Notes: generated from the sequence alone by a model not told the origin. A DNA stretch of 64,000 nucleotides from Cohaesibacter haloalkalitolerans (GCF_003574655.1 NZ_QNUM01000008.1:172313-236312), one strand, 5' to 3'. Counted from the stretch's first letter, positions 16,718 through 26,834 are shown. Numbers and translations: made by a program.

Positions 16718-18346
16718 ATGACGGGCAAACGCTTTTCAACGCATCTTGACCAGACTGCAGCCAACTATGTGCCGCTTTCTCCAATCTCGTTTCTGGAGCG
16801 GGCCGCCCTCGTCCATCCCGATCGCACGGCGTGGGTGCACGGCGAAGAGCGAAAGAGCTATCGTGACTTTTTCAGCCGCTGCCGACAACTGGCTTCGGCC
16901 CTTGCTGCGCGGGGTATCGAGCAGGGCGACGTCATCTCCGTCATGCTCCCCAATGTCCCGCCGATGCTGGAAGTCCACTATGGCGTCCCCATGGTGGGGG
17001 CTGTGCTGCACACGGTCAACACCCGGCTTGATGCGGCGCTGATCGCCTTCCAGCTGGACCATGCAGGCACAAAGCTCGTCATCGTCGACACAGAATTTGC
17101 CGAGGTGCTGCGAACAGCCATCGAGATCGCCGAAATCGACCCGATCATCGTGCAATATCAGGATACGCAATACCCTGTCGAGGGCCCTTTCATTGGCGAG
17201 CTGGACTATGAGAACCTGCTGAGCGAAGGCGATCCGGCGTTCAAATGGCCGGGCGTTCCGGATGAATGGGACGCTATCGCCCTCAATTACACATCCGGCA
17301 CGACAGGCGACCCAAAGGGCGTGGTCTATCATCATCGCGGCGCCTATCTGATGGGCATGTCCAACGCCCTGACCGCCGAGCTCGGGCGACATCCGGTCTA
17401 CCTGTGGACCCTGCCCATGTTCCACTGCAACGGCTGGTCCTTCCCGTGGGCGCTATCGCTGGTCGCGGGCACCCACATTTGCCTCAGGCAGGTACGGGCC
17501 GGACAGATCTTCGATGCCATCGTGAAGGAGAAGGTCACCCACCTGTGCGGTGCGCCGGTGGTCATGACCATTCTTCTTGCCGCCGATGAAACCGAGAAGC
17601 GGCCATTGCCACAACCGATCCAATTCATCACCTCCGCCGCCCCTCCACCAAGAGAGATTCAGGAAGGGATGCAGGCGCTCGGCTTCAGGCTGTCCCATGT
17701 CTATGGCCTGACAGAGACCTACGGCCCGTCCGTGATCAACGAATGGAGCGAAGACTGGGATGCCCTGCCCGCCCCGGAACGCGCCAACAGGATGATGCTG
17801 CAGGGTGTACGGTATCCGGTTCTTGAAGACATGGCCGTGATGCTGCCACACACGATGCAGCCGGTGCCCGCCGATGGCGAAACCCCCGGCGAGGTCATGT
17901 TCAGGGGCAACACCATCATGAAGGGCTACCTTCAGAATGAAGGCGCTACCCACCAGGCCTTTTATGACGGCTGGTTCCACTCCGGCGATCTGGCAGTCAT
18001 GCATCCGGACGGCTATCTGGAACTGCGCGACCGCTCAAAGGAAATCATCATTTCCGGGGGCGAGAATATTTCCTCCACCGAGGTCGAGGATGCGCTCTAC
18101 AAGCATCCCGATGTGGAAGCGGCAGCGGTCGTTGCCATGGCAGACGGGAAGTGGGGGGAACGCCCCTGCGCCTTTGTCGAACTGACCGAGGGACACGAGG
18201 CCAGCGAGGCCGATCTGATCGCCTGGTGCCGCGAGCATCTGGCCCACTACAAGGTGCCGGAACGGATCGTGTTTGGAGAGCTGCCCAAGACAACAACGGG
18301 CAAAATCAAGAAATATGTCCTGCGCAAGAAGGCAAAGACCCTGTAA
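16718..18346 (+). CDS. Medium/long-chain acyl-CoA synthetase (AlkK-like)
   Basis: The 542-residue AMP-forming ligase has P-loop YTSGTTGDPKG near residue 190, the region PMFHCNGWSFPW typical of the AlkK-type branch, GLTETYGP near 331, the hinge LRDRSKEIIISGGENI, and the C-terminal catalytic lysine in LPKTTTGK (K529). It should activate medium- or long-chain fatty acids for beta-oxidation. The frame is open 165 bases further upstream, but AGGAGA ten bases before 16718 and the family N-terminus fix this start. The chain length preference cannot be read from sequence. Confidence 0.9.
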   Translation: MTGKRFSTHLDQTAANYVPLSPISFLERAALVHPDRTAWVHGEERKSYRDFFSRCRQLASALAARGIEQGDVISVMLPNVPPMLEVHYGVPMVGAVLHTVNTRLDAALIAFQLDHAGTKLVIVDTEFAEVLRTAIEIAEIDPIIVQYQDTQYPVEGPFIGELDYENLLSEGDPAFKWPGVPDEWDAIALNYTSGTTGDPKGVVYHHRGAYLMGMSNALTAELGRHPVYLWTLPMFHCNGWSFPWALSLVAGTHICLRQVRAGQIFDAIVKEKVTHLCGAPVVMTILLAADETEKRPLPQPIQFITSAAPPPREIQEGMQALGFRLSHVYGLTETYGPSVINEWSEDWDALPAPERANRMMLQGVRYPVLEDMAVMLPHTMQPVPADGETPGEVMFRGNTIMKGYLQNEGATHQAFYDGWFHSGDLAVMHPDGYLELRDRSKEIIISGGENISSTEVEDALYKHPDVEAAAVVAMADGKWGERPCAFVELTEGHEASEADLIAWCREHLAHYKVPERIVFGELPKTTTGKIKKYVLRKKAKTL

Positions 18347-18521
18347 AAGACGGGCGCTCTGCACCGAAGGAAAATAGAACAGCCCGTGCCGGATGCTTTC
18401 CCTTGCCTTGGCAAGCATTCAACCGCTCTGCGCTGCCCGGAGACAAGTCTTACTGCTGGCAAGCTGCGCCAAATGCGCGCATGGTGGGCAATTTTCCAAC
18501 AAGAGCAAGCAACAAGGCAAC

Positions 18522-18550
18522 AAAAAAGCCGCGGCAACTGTCCGCGGCTT
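18522..18550 (-). terminator. Terminator of first YdcH/DUF465 gene
   Basis: On the minus strand, the 9-bp stem AAGCCGCGG/CCGCGGCTT (18526-18534 with 18542-18550) is followed by a T-run. Confidence 0.85.
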
Positions 18551-18574
18551 GATCAATCTAGAGGAACAACAGGA

Positions 18575-18745
18575 TCAGCTGGCAGTCCTGAGCTGCGCGA
18601 TCTCGTCTTTCATACTCAATTTTCGCCGTTTCATCTCCGCTATCTCAAGGTCGTCAATAGAAGGGTGGGCAATAGCTTCCTCAATTTCCTTATCCAATTC
18701 ATCATGCTTGCGCTGCAATTCTTGGATCCGAGAATCTAACGACAT
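18575..18745 (-). CDS. YdcH family protein (DUF465), copy 1
   Basis: The 56-residue product starts MSLDSRIQELQRKHDELD. It is almost entirely a heptad-like alpha helix with the conserved pair LKRRKLxxKDEI near its end (seen as MKRRKLSMKDEIAQLR). DUF465 proteins are small helical hairpins of unknown function, common in alphaproteobacteria. The start at 18745 is chosen because GGAGGT lies four bases upstream. It is divergent from a second DUF465 gene 202 bases away, so the two are probably old paralogs. It has its own terminator. Confidence 0.86.
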   Translation of the reverse strand: MSLDSRIQELQRKHDELDKEIEEAIAHPSIDDLEIAEMKRRKLSMKDEIAQLRTAS

Positions 18746-18947
18746 TAACACCTCCATGGGTTCGGTTGAGACACTTCGATTGTGTCATACATATTACATA
18801 CTGTCGACTCTCTATTTTTTAAACAGATAGGCCAAAATTAATTTTTACGATTGATTACATCTTTAGATGTAGCATATCGTCTCGCTTGCATTTTCTATTC
18901 AATTAATTTATTGAAATGACTGAATTTTATCAAACCGGCGCGAAACG

Positions 18948-19154
18948 ATGACCCCTGAAAAAGAAGCTCAGATCCGCACCAAGATCACCCACCTGAGAAC
19001 AGAGCATGGCGACCTGGATCTGGCCATTCAGGCCCTTGAAGCACGGCCCGGCGGAAATGCATTGCCCATACAGCGGATGAAGAAGAAAAAACTCCTTTTG
19101 AAGGACGAAATCGAGCGCCTGGAGAACGAACTTTTCCCCGATATCATCGCCTGA
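18948..19154 (+). CDS. YdcH family protein (DUF465), copy 2
   Basis: The 68-residue product is a helical hairpin with the DUF465 pattern MKKKKLLLKDEIERLE near residues 44-59. It is divergent from a related gene. Identity between the two is limited to the C-terminal lysine-rich helix (for example MKxxKLxxKDEI), so duplication is old. It ends 324 bases before purE, which appears to have its own promoter. Function is unknown for the family. Confidence 0.85.
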   Translation: MTPEKEAQIRTKITHLRTEHGDLDLAIQALEARPGGNALPIQRMKKKKLLLKDEIERLENELFPDIIA

Positions 19155-19478
19155 TCGCAAAGGGCGGATCGCGCTTGCGCTGCTATCAGCAGAGCATCAT
19201 TCCACAGCTTTTTGTGCACATATTTCGACTTGTTCCGCAAATGAATTTGTCTATACTGCGCCACTTCTGATCCACATGGGTCAATAATCCACTGTGCTTG
19301 AGCCAGACACGGGCAAATCTCCCGAACCGGTTCCGGATCCAGACAGACGCAGACACTTTCGAGTGTGCACAACCGGACAACCCTTCGCTCATCCGGCATT
19401 TCCCGCCGATGATGCAGCCCTGATCCGGCCAGCGGCACACCAGAACAGACCGTGCAATCGCTTTGGGGAGGCCCTTTC
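19155..19478 (+). promoter_or_regulatory. purE promoter and long leader
   Basis: TTGTTC (19230-19235), 16 bases, TATACT (19252-19257) form a good promoter, giving a 5' leader of about 215 nt before the purE ATG. I recognise no known riboswitch in the leader. A short inverted motif acactttcgagtgt sits at about 19351. The rest of the gap (19155-19229) shows nothing. Confidence 0.5.
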
Positions 19479-19979
19479 ATGGCAAACTCTGACAAACCCG
19501 TCGCCATCATCATGGGCAGTCAATCGGACTGGTCGACCATGAAGAACGCAGCCGACATTCTCGACACCCTCGGGGTCGGCTATGAGGCCAGGATCATTTC
19601 CGCACACCGGACGCCCGATCGCATGGCTGATTTCGCAAAATCCGCCCGCGCAAACGGTTTCAAAGTCATCATCGCTGGCGCCGGAGGTGCTGCGCATCTG
19701 CCCGGCATGACAGCTGCCATGACCTCCCTGCCCGTCCTTGGCGTCCCCGTGCAGTCCAAGGCGCTCAGCGGTCAGGATTCCCTTCTCTCCATCGTCCAGA
19801 TGCCCGCTGGCATCCCCGTCGGCACGCTGGCCATTGGCCGCGCCGGAGCCGTCAACGCCGGCCTGATGGCTGTGGCCATTCTGGCAACCCACGACGACGC
19901 CCTTGCCAGTCGGCTTGATGCATGGCGGCAGGAGCAGACAGGCTCCATCGCTCTCGCCCCGGTCGACGAAGACAAGTAA
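19479..19979 (+). CDS. purE: N5-carboxyaminoimidazole ribonucleotide mutase
   Basis: PurE shifts the carboxyl group of N5-CAIR to give CAIR in purine synthesis. The 166-residue product has the class I motifs GSQSDW (13-18), SAHRTP (41-46, with the catalytic His) and [11 protein letters not shown] (67-77). The start at 19479 is chosen because GGGGAGG lies about 10 bases upstream; the frame is open nine codons earlier. purK follows after 45 bases, so the two enzymes that act in sequence are one operon. The long leader before purE suggests leader control. Confidence 0.96.
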   Translation: MANSDKPVAIIMGSQSDWSTMKNAADILDTLGVGYEARIISAHRTPDRMADFAKSARANGFKVIIAGAGGAAHLPGMTAAMTSLPVLGVPVQSKALSGQDSLLSIVQMPAGIPVGTLAIGRAGAVNAGLMAVAILATHDDALASRLDAWRQEQTGSIALAPVDEDK

Positions 19980-20024
19980 GGCCCAGAGGTCAGGTGCAAC
20001 AGGTTCAATCGGAAGGCAAACAAC

Positions 20025-21107
20025 ATGCTCAACCCAGGTGATACAATCGGCATTCTCGGCGGCGGACAGTTGGGCCGCATGATGGCTCTGGCAGCCAGCA
20101 GACTGGGGCTCAAGACGTATATCTTCTGCCCGGATCCGGACAGCCCGGCGTTTGATGTCACAGCCTTCCATACCTGCGCCGACTATGAGGACGAAGAAGC
20201 CCTCACCGCCTTTGCCGAAGCCGTGCAGTGTGTCACCTACGAATTCGAGAATATCCCTGCCCCGACCGTCGACTTCCTCAAGAAGCGCCTGCCGGTGCTG
20301 CCGGACGAAACCGTCCTCAGAACCTCTCAGGACCGTCTCGTCGAAAAGACCTTCTTCCGGTCGATCGGCATCCAGACAGCCAACTTCAAGGAAGTTTCCT
20401 CTCAGGAAGAACTGATGGAAGCCGTTGAGGCCGTCGGGCTGCCGGGCCTGCTCAAGACCCGCAGATTCGGCTATGATGGCAAGGGGCAGGTCTTCCTTAA
20501 AAAGATCGAGGATCTTGACGGCGCATTCGAGGCCATCGGTGCCCAGCCAGCGATTCTTGAAGCCTTCGTTCCCTTCGAGCGCGAAATCTCGGTGATCGCG
20601 GCGCGCAATGCCCAGGGCCAGATTGTTTCCTATGACATCGCCGAGAATGTTCACAAGAACCAGATCCTCAACACCACCACGGTGCCTGCCGACATCAGCG
20701 AGGGAATCGCTGCCGAAGCACGCAAGATCGGCGAGCTGGTAGCCGAGAAACTCAATTATGTCGGCGTTCTCGCCGTCGAGCTGTTCCTGCTGCCAGAAAC
20801 CTTCGAAAAGCGTCTGATTGCTAACGAGATGGCCCCGCGCGTTCACAACTCCGGTCACTGGACCGAAAGCGCCTGTCTGGTGTCCCAGTTCGAGCAGCAC
20901 ATCCGCGCCGTCGCGGGGTGGCCGCTGGGCGATACGACTCGCCACAGCGACGTGGTCATGACCAATCTCATCGGCAACGACATCGAAAGGCGCCAGGAGC
21001 TGCTTTCCAGCCCCGCAACCTCTTTCCATTCCTATGGCAAGGCAGAGACGCGGGACGGTCGCAAAATGGGTCATGCCAACCACATAACCCCCATTAAGAG
21101 CAGCTAA
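20025..21107 (+). CDS. purK: N5-carboxyaminoimidazole ribonucleotide synthase
   Basis: PurK is an ATP-grasp enzyme that carboxylates AIR with bicarbonate to N5-CAIR, the substrate of PurE. The 360-residue product has the N-terminal GILGGGQLGRM, the conserved TYEFENIP (about 68-75), the grasp loop RRFGYDGKGQ near 145, and NEMAPRVHNSGHWT near 266. It lies 45 bases after purE with GGAAGG before the start. A strong terminator follows about 85 bases downstream, before rpsU. Confidence 0.95.
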   Translation: MLNPGDTIGILGGGQLGRMMALAASRLGLKTYIFCPDPDSPAFDVTAFHTCADYEDEEALTAFAEAVQCVTYEFENIPAPTVDFLKKRLPVLPDETVLRTSQDRLVEKTFFRSIGIQTANFKEVSSQEELMEAVEAVGLPGLLKTRRFGYDGKGQVFLKKIEDLDGAFEAIGAQPAILEAFVPFEREISVIAARNAQGQIVSYDIAENVHKNQILNTTTVPADISEGIAAEARKIGELVAEKLNYVGVLAVELFLLPETFEKRLIANEMAPRVHNSGHWTESACLVSQFEQHIRAVAGWPLGDTTRHSDVVMTNLIGNDIERRQELLSSPATSFHSYGKAETRDGRKMGHANHITPIKSS

Positions 21108-21193
21108 TGCCAGACTTTTCGGTGTTTTTTCCTCAAAACAGACCACTTGCTATGGACAAGCATTCAAGGGTCTGGTAGAACGCCGACCAAAGT

Positions 21194-21227
21194 TCGGGCG
21201 CTGCCAAGGCGGTGACCGATTTTTTTT
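21194..21227 (+). terminator. Terminator of purEK
   Basis: A long imperfect stem (21194-21205 with 21208-21219; 11 of 12 positions pair, G-T included) is followed by eight T. Confidence 0.82.
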
Positions 21228-21264
21228 CAAATAATCCAGACATCACGAACTTAGGGATTGACGC

Positions 21265-21492
21265 GTGCAGGTACTCGTCCGCGATAACAATGTTGATCAA
21301 GCCTTGAAGGCGCTGAAAAAGAAACTCCAGCGTGAAGGCGTATTCCGCGAAATGAAAATGCGGAATTTCTATGAAAAACCATCCGAGAAGAAGGCCCGTG
21401 AAAAAGCTGAAGCTGTGCGTCGCGCACGCAAGCTGGCTCGCAAACGCCTTCAGCGCGAAGGTTTGCTTCCGTCCAAAGGCCGTGGTCACTGA
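21265..21492 (+). CDS. rpsU: 30S ribosomal protein S21
   Basis: The 75-residue product has the basic, helical S21 sequence, beginning with [20 protein letters not shown] and ending in a lysine/arginine-rich tail. It is needed for pairing of the anti-Shine-Dalgarno region in many bacteria. The start codon is GTG at 21265, preceded by AGGGA at suitable distance; no in-frame ATG fits. It stands alone between two terminators. Length and sequence match alphaproteobacterial S21. Confidence 0.94.
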   Translation: MQVLVRDNNVDQALKALKKKLQREGVFREMKMRNFYEKPSEKKAREKAEAVRRARKLARKRLQREGLLPSKGRGH

Positions 21493-21870
21493 TATCCTTG
21501 CGCGGAGACTTCTCTGCGCAATGCGATAGACCCAGTCTTCATCGGATAGGCGTCCCTCTTCAGGAGCGCCCGCAGAGCTGTCTCAGCCTGACTTGTGCAT
21601 TCTTGCCAGTCACAGGTTTGATGAATCGAAATCAGGTCCCCGCAGGGGCCTGATCTCGTTTTGTTGTGTTGACTGCTGGAATGGAACAAGGCTTGATGAT
21701 CAAGGCTCAGCCCATTCGACCCATATCTCGAAAAATGGCCATTTGTCGTTGATTTCTTGTCGATGACACAATTTTCCGAAAAGTCTGCCGCAATTTGGAC
21801 AGACTGGCCTGCGAGACACAGAGCTGAAGCGACAATTGTCTGATTTGCGAACACTGAATGAGGTCTCAAT
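21493..21870. other. rpsU 3' region and upstream region of TPR lipoprotein
   Basis: A hairpin without T-run occurs directly after the rpsU stop (about 21500-21519). The clear terminator is at 21631-21662, giving a 140-nt 3' UTR. The rest shows nothing I can support as a gene. Confidence 0.5.
21631..21662 (+). terminator. Terminator of rpsU
   Basis: A near-perfect palindrome, atcaggtccc with gggcctgat arms (21631-21654), is followed by the T-rich ctcgttttgtt. Confidence 0.78.
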
Positions 21871-22707
21871 ATGATTAGCAAGCAACAAACCAAGTCGTTC
21901 CTTGCCGTCACAAGCCTCTGTTTTGCACTCGCAGCCTGTCAGACCGCCGGGATGCAAAGCGGTGCCGATTTCGATCGCAACGCCGGCACGGCCGACAACA
22001 TCGCCTCTCTCAATCAGGTGGTTGCCAAGAGCCCGAGCGATCCGAATGCCTATAACATTCGTGGCACGGCTTATGGCCGGTCCGGGCAGTTTGATCTTGC
22101 CCTGCAGGACTACACCCGCGCCATCCAGCTCAATCCGAACTTCCATCAGGCCTATGCAAACCGAGCCCTCATCTACAAGAAGATGGGCAACATGCAGGCC
22201 GCACTGGCTGACTATAATCAGGCGATCGCCCTTGACCCGACCTATGACGTCGCGCTGATCGGGCGTGGCGACATCTACCGGGTTGCCAACCAGCTGTCTC
22301 AGGCAGTTTCGGATTACAATCAGGCGATCATCGCCAAGACACGCGATCCGCGTGCCTATTATCACCGCGGCCTGATCTTCCAGCAGCAGCGCAATCATGC
22401 GCAGGCCATTGAAGATTTCACCTTTGCCCTCAGCCTTGATGCGTCCAACCCGGATGCGTTCAACTCACGCGGCGTCAGCTATCTCGCACAAGGGGACATG
22501 CGCGGTGCACTCGGAGACTTCTCCAACGCAGTGAGGATGGATCGCAAGAACTATCGCGCCTGGGCCAATCAGGGCATCGCACTTGAAAAAGCCGGTGACT
22601 ACGAGAAGGCCTATGATTCCTTCTCCCGTGCGAAATTCATCAATCCCAATTACGAGCCAGCGGTCAACGGCATGAACCGTACTCGCAAGCTCAGAAACCG
22701 GGCTTGA
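21871..22707 (+). CDS. TPR-repeat lipoprotein
   Basis: The 278-residue product has a signal peptide with lipobox LAAC (residues 20-23), so Cys23 should be lipidated. Six consecutive tetratricopeptide repeats follow from about residue 45 to 260, each with the pattern xA(Y/F)xxRGxxYxxxGxxxxAxxDYxxAIxLxP. It resembles NlpI-type lipoproteins, which act as adaptors for periplasmic proteases and peptidoglycan enzymes. Its actual partners are unknown. A weak hairpin follows the stop (about 22736-22763). It is a single gene. Confidence 0.88.
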   Translation: MISKQQTKSFLAVTSLCFALAACQTAGMQSGADFDRNAGTADNIASLNQVVAKSPSDPNAYNIRGTAYGRSGQFDLALQDYTRAIQLNPNFHQAYANRALIYKKMGNMQAALADYNQAIALDPTYDVALIGRGDIYRVANQLSQAVSDYNQAIIAKTRDPRAYYHRGLIFQQQRNHAQAIEDFTFALSLDASNPDAFNSRGVSYLAQGDMRGALGDFSNAVRMDRKNYRAWANQGIALEKAGDYEKAYDSFSRAKFINPNYEPAVNGMNRTRKLRNRA

Positions 22708-22878
22708 TCAATTCAAAATTCAAATGACTGGGTGTGAAGGCAGGCGCTTCGGCACTCGCCTTCAGTAATGCTGTCTTTTCCAAAATTGAAAAATCAATCG
22801 GCGCTTTCCCACACAGACAACGGCCCGCCAACGGCGCGGCCAGTATGGCTGTACCGCATCACCCGAGGCAGGGGACTC

Positions 22879-23013
22879 CTAGAGCAGAAAAATCGTCATC
22901 AGAGCAACGATGACAATGCTCGAGATCGCGCCATATTTCACCAGACCGGTGAAGAGATCGTAGGTGTGATAGTGTTCCGCATAGTCCATCACAGGGTTTT
23001 CCTTGTTGGCCAT
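22879..23013 (-). CDS. aa3-type cytochrome c oxidase subunit IV (small alphaproteobacterial form)
   Basis: The 44-residue product has the short N-terminal helix MDYAEHYHTYDLFTGLVKYG and one transmembrane segment (about 23-44). This is the pattern of the bacterial aa3 oxidase subunit IV (COX4_pro_2) seen in Paracoccus and rhizobia, where it packs on the oxidase core but is not needed for activity. The start at 23013 is chosen because AGGAGG lies 6 bases upstream; the open frame runs 22 codons further. The other oxidase genes are not in the window, which is usual for this subunit. Confidence 0.88.
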   Translation of the reverse strand: MANKENPVMDYAEHYHTYDLFTGLVKYGAISSIVIVALMTIFLL

Positions 23014-23345
23014 TGATATCCTCCTCTTCATCAAGCAACTTCTGCAGGCTAACACAGGATACGGGATTTTACTATCCACTGAAAAATTGTCGCATATTGA
23101 ATGCCTGTTTTATTGGCGACCCTGTTCGTTTTTTGGTCTTACGCAACAAAAACTCGTTTTTGGTGATCGTTACATATAGAGTCAAATCGCAATATATAAG
23201 TATTTTAACTTAGGTTAATTTTACCAAGGTCATTTTTTAGGCAATTTCGCAGATTCAGCTCCGAAACAGGGTTAGGACAAAATTAATCTGCCCCTGAAAA
23301 GCATGTCTTTATCAAAGAGATAGGATTGCCTTTCAGAGAACCCCA
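23014..23345. other. Divergent intergenic region before the chemoreceptor gene
   Basis: The 332-base gap is AT-rich, especially 23140-23290. I see no gene or clear regulatory site. Confidence 0.4.
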
Positions 23346-25292
23346 ATGAAAATTTCTTCAAAAATTGCCTTTATCGTTGCCCTGCTCATGATCCCGACGA
23401 TCATGCTGGCCTATATGTTCGTCAATCAGAGCAACAAGGAAATTGCCTTTGCTTCGAAGGAATTCGACGGCGATCAATATTTGAAATCAATCTGGCCAGT
23501 GCTCGAAGGCCTGACGCACAAGATCGCCGACAACAAGCAGGTTGCAACGACAGCCCTGAAGGAAGCAACGCTGGCTTACGGAACACAGATGAGTTCCGAA
23601 CAGCAAGCCTCGGACCTGGCGACGGATATTGAAAGAGGCTCCGACCCGACGGCCCTTCTTGCATCGACCGTCGATCTGATCACCCGGGTCGGTAACGAAT
23701 CCAACCTCATTCTCGACCCCGATCTCGACAGCTACTACGCCATGGATGTGATCGTGGTCAAATTGCCCAGCCTGCTCAAGCTGTCAACCGAGCTCTATCT
23801 CAGCAACACGGCGCTGGAAGCGGATTACAGCGAACAAAACCGCCGTAAGCTCGCCGCCAATCTGGGCGCATTGCAGGACATCGTTGACGGCACCTTTGCC
23901 TCGCTTGAGACAATCTATGAGCATCAGGGCACAACCGATCGCCGCGCAGCCCTGTCTGCCTCTGCTTCTGGCCTGAAAGACGCCACCGACCGGTATCTCT
24001 CCCTTGCCAACAAAAGCCTCGACTATTCCGATGGTGTCCCGACAGAATCCGTTCCCCTTGTCTCCAAGGCAAGAGCAGATTTCGTCGCCGCTTCCGATGC
24101 CCTCTGGCAGAAAACAGTTGTTGAGCTTGATGACATGCTCCAGATCCGGATTGGCGGATTTGAAAGCAGGCTCTGGCGCCTGTCTTCCATTGCCGCCTTC
24201 TTTGCCCTGTCGGCTCTTGCCCTCGCAATCTACTTGGGCCGCAGCATTTCTCGGGCCATTCATCGCTCGGTTGGCGAAATGAAGGAACTGGCATCCGGAC
24301 ACCTTGACATCACGGTGAGCGGAGAGGACAGAAAGGATGAGATCGGCGAAGTGGCCAGAGCTCTTGTCGTCTTCAAGAGCAATGCCGTGCAGAAGGCTGA
24401 GTATGAACAGAACCAGAAGCAGCACGAAGCACGCGAGCGTGACATCAAGGCCAGAGAAGCAGCCGAGATTGCCGAACGCTTCCGCAAGGTCATTGGCGGC
24501 ATTTCCGAAACCCTGATCCAGCGCGCACAGGCCATGGAAGACGCCGCTGTGGTTGTCACGGGAAGCTCGGAAGAAACCTGTGTTCAGGCAACGGCGGTAA
24601 CCAGGGCTTCTGAGGAAACGAACATCTCGGTCCGCTCGGTCGCCAACGCGAGCGAAAGCCTCAGCCAGTCCATCGGCGCCATCAGCCACCAGATCGACCT
24701 GTCGGCACAAAAGGCGCGGGAAGCCGTTTCCGCCGCGGATAGCACGATCATCCGGATCAAGGCCCTGACCGAGGCAGCCGAACGCATAGGCGCGATTGTC
24801 GTGCTCATTCAGGAGATCGCTGACCAGACCAATCTGCTCGCCCTCAACGCAACCATTGAAGCTGCCCGGGCAGGCGAATCCGGCAAGGGCTTTGCCGTGG
24901 TGGCCTCCGAGGTGAAGAACCTCGCCACCCAGACGGCCAAGGCAACCACGGAGATCAGCACCCAGATCGCCGACATCCAGAGCGCCACCGAGCAGAGCGC
25001 CGAGGCCATTGATGCCATCGCCCAGACCAACCGGGCTCTCGACGAGATCGTCACACAGATATCAGCAGGCATCGCCGAGCAGGCCGACGCAACCCGCGTC
25101 ATTGCCGATGGTGTCAACAGCGCTGCCGACGGTGTCTTCTCGGTGACCAACAATATCGAAGGTGTCTCCAAGGCTGCCGAGCAGTCCACACAGGTGGCGA
25201 GCGATGTCAGACGGTCGGCAAGCGACCTTCTCGCCGAGGCCCGTCACCTCACCGTCGAGGTCGACGGCTTCGTCAAGTCATTGACGGCATAG
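23346..25292 (+). CDS. Methyl-accepting chemotaxis protein
   Basis: The 648-residue receptor has a transmembrane helix at about 8-26, a large periplasmic helical sensor (about 30-278), a second helix at 279-297, a HAMP domain (about 298-350), and a cytoplasmic signalling domain. The tip reads [21 protein letters not shown] followed by [15 protein letters not shown], the site that binds CheA and CheW. There is no C-terminal pentapeptide for CheR. The sensor domain is four-helix-like and its ligand is unknown. No che genes are adjacent, so it is an orphan receptor; a bidirectional terminator closes it. Confidence 0.92.
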   Translation: MKISSKIAFIVALLMIPTIMLAYMFVNQSNKEIAFASKEFDGDQYLKSIWPVLEGLTHKIADNKQVATTALKEATLAYGTQMSSEQQASDLATDIERGSDPTALLASTVDLITRVGNESNLILDPDLDSYYAMDVIVVKLPSLLKLSTELYLSNTALEADYSEQNRRKLAANLGALQDIVDGTFASLETIYEHQGTTDRRAALSASASGLKDATDRYLSLANKSLDYSDGVPTESVPLVSKARADFVAASDALWQKTVVELDDMLQIRIGGFESRLWRLSSIAAFFALSALALAIYLGRSISRAIHRSVGEMKELASGHLDITVSGEDRKDEIGEVARALVVFKSNAVQKAEYEQNQKQHEARERDIKAREAAEIAERFRKVIGGISETLIQRAQAMEDAAVVVTGSSEETCVQATAVTRASEETNISVRSVANASESLSQSIGAISHQIDLSAQKAREAVSAADSTIIRIKALTEAAERIGAIVVLIQEIADQTNLLALNATIEAARAGESGKGFAVVASEVKNLATQTAKATTEISTQIADIQSATEQSAEAIDAIAQTNRALDEIVTQISAGIAEQADATRVIADGVNSAADGVFSVTNNIEGVSKAAEQSTQVASDVRRSASDLLAEARHLTVEVDGFVKSLTA

Positions 25293-25319
25293 CAAGGCCC
25301 GCAAGGTATCAGACAAATA

Positions 25320-25357
25320 AAAGGCCCCCGCAGAACCGAAACTCTGCGGGGGCCTTT
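25320..25357. terminator. Bidirectional terminator
   Basis: A 15-bp perfect stem (25320-25334 with 25343-25357) with A and T flanks lies between converging genes. Confidence 0.92.
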
Positions 25358-25412
25358 GCATCTGGCTTTGCCCTATCACAATCCACCGAGTGCACAGACC
25401 AAACGGCCTACC

Positions 25413-26834
25413 TCAGGCGGCTGCAGGGCCGAAGGACGGATCGAACTGTTGGGGAGCCGCCGGTAGCGACCGGCGCGCAATGCTCACCCGCTCTTCACTG
25501 AAGTCCTCGATCTGTTCGTTGAACAGCCGATAGAAATTGAGCTCCGCCCCAAGATGCAGGAAGACGCCACCAAGCCCGATCGCCGCCCGGTCCATGAAGA
25601 CGAACTCGCGCGGCACCGTGATCGGCCCGAGCCGCCGGAATTCCTGATGCACCTTGAAGGCTTGCTTGCGGCCATATTCAGCCGGGCTCACACCATCAGC
25701 AACGGAGCGAACCCTGTCGTCCAGCATAGGGCCGTAGATGAAGCGGGCCCAAAGGTTGAGCGCGTCAATCAGCTCATCACTGAGATTGGAGAAGCCCCAG
25801 CATTCATAGGCATGCACGATCTGATCCCGGTCGTCCTTTTCAAGGCCGTGGTAGAGATCGACCACCCCTTTGACGAACCTAGGCGTGAAGATGCGGATGC
25901 AGCCGAAGTCGAACAGGTTGAGCCCGCCGACCTCGCCGCCCTCTTCAAAGGCGGAGTAGTTACCCAGATGCGGATCACCATGGATCACGCCATAATGGGC
26001 GAAGGGATACCACCAGGCATGAAACAGCCGCTCGGTCAGCAGGTTACGCACCTCCTGGCTATGCTTCTTGTAGTCCAGCAGTTTGTTGCCAGAAAGCCAG
26101 CTCATGGTCAGAAGGCGCGGCGTCGAGAGATCCTGATAGAGCGTGGGAACACGGATGCTGTCCTTGCCGCGGAAGATCTCGCCATAGAGACGCATGTGCC
26201 AGGCTTCGCGCACATAGTCGAGTTCCTCGCGCACCCGTTCGGCGATTTCCGCAGCCATTTCCCGCGTGTCGACCGCCGACTGCATGGAGCGATGAAGAGC
26301 AAACACCATATTGAGCTGCTTGAGGTCAGCCTCGACAGCGCTTTCCATGTCTGGATATTGCAGTTTGCAGGCCAGCACGGTTCCGTCCAAATGCAGCGCC
26401 TTGTGCACCTGCCCCAGCGACGCGGCAGCAGAGGGCTCGTGATCGAACTCGGCAAACCGCGTGCGCCAGCCAGCTCCAAGCTCGGACCGCATCCGGCGCT
26501 TGGTAAAGGCCCACCCCATCGGCGGCGCGTCGGACTGCAGCTGAGCCAGTTCGGCGGCATATTCAGGCGGCACCACGTCGGGAACAGTGGCAATCATCTG
26601 CGCCACCTTCATCAACGGCCCCTTGAGGGTGCCCAGCACCCGCGCAAGATCTGCCGCTTCCCGCTCGATGTCGCTGGAACTGCCGCCAAACAGGCGTGCC
26701 CCGGCAGCGCGGGCCACAAAGCCGCCCACGCCAGCATTGACGCGGGCATAACGCTTCAGCCGACGACCAAAGCGATTCTGGTCATCATAGGAAGCGTCGT
26801 CATCCTCGGCATCGAAAACGGGGTCATCAACCAT
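25413..26834 (-). CDS. ABC1/AarF/UbiB-family atypical kinase
   Basis: The 473-residue product has the ABC1 signature: KGPLMKVAQM near residues 70-79 (the KxGQ motif reads KVAQ), the alanine-rich loop AAASLGQVH near 136-144, and the kinase-like motifs GDPHLGNY and FDFGCIR. Such proteins are ATP-binding enzymes that support ubiquinone synthesis, though many are of unknown function. There is no C-terminal pair of transmembrane helices as in true UbiB, so it belongs to the soluble AarF-like group. It lies 45 bases after a peptidase gene on the same strand and is probably co-transcribed. Confidence 0.85.
   Translation of the reverse strand: MVDDPVFDAEDDDASYDDQNRFGRRLKRYARVNAGVGGFVARAAGARLFGGSSSDIEREAADLARVLGTLKGPLMKVAQMIATVPDVVPPEYAAELAQLQSDAPPMGWAFTKRRMRSELGAGWRTRFAEFDHEPSAAASLGQVHKALHLDGTVLACKLQYPDMESAVEADLKQLNMVFALHRSMQSAVDTREMAAEIAERVREELDYVREAWHMRLYGEIFRGKDSIRVPTLYQDLSTPRLLTMSWLSGNKLLDYKKHSQEVRNLLTERLFHAWWYPFAHYGVIHGDPHLGNYSAFEEGGEVGGLNLFDFGCIRIFTPRFVKGVVDLYHGLEKDDRDQIVHAYECWGFSNLSDELIDALNLWARFIYGPMLDDRVRSVADGVSPAEYGRKQAFKVHQEFRRLGPITVPREFVFMDRAAIGLGGVFLHLGAELNFYRLFNEQIEDFSEERVSIARRSLPAAPQQFDPSFGPAAA

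Noticed and set aside
21493..21530. Hairpin directly after rpsU as its terminator
   Set aside because: There is no T-run; the stronger hairpin at 21631 is the better terminator.
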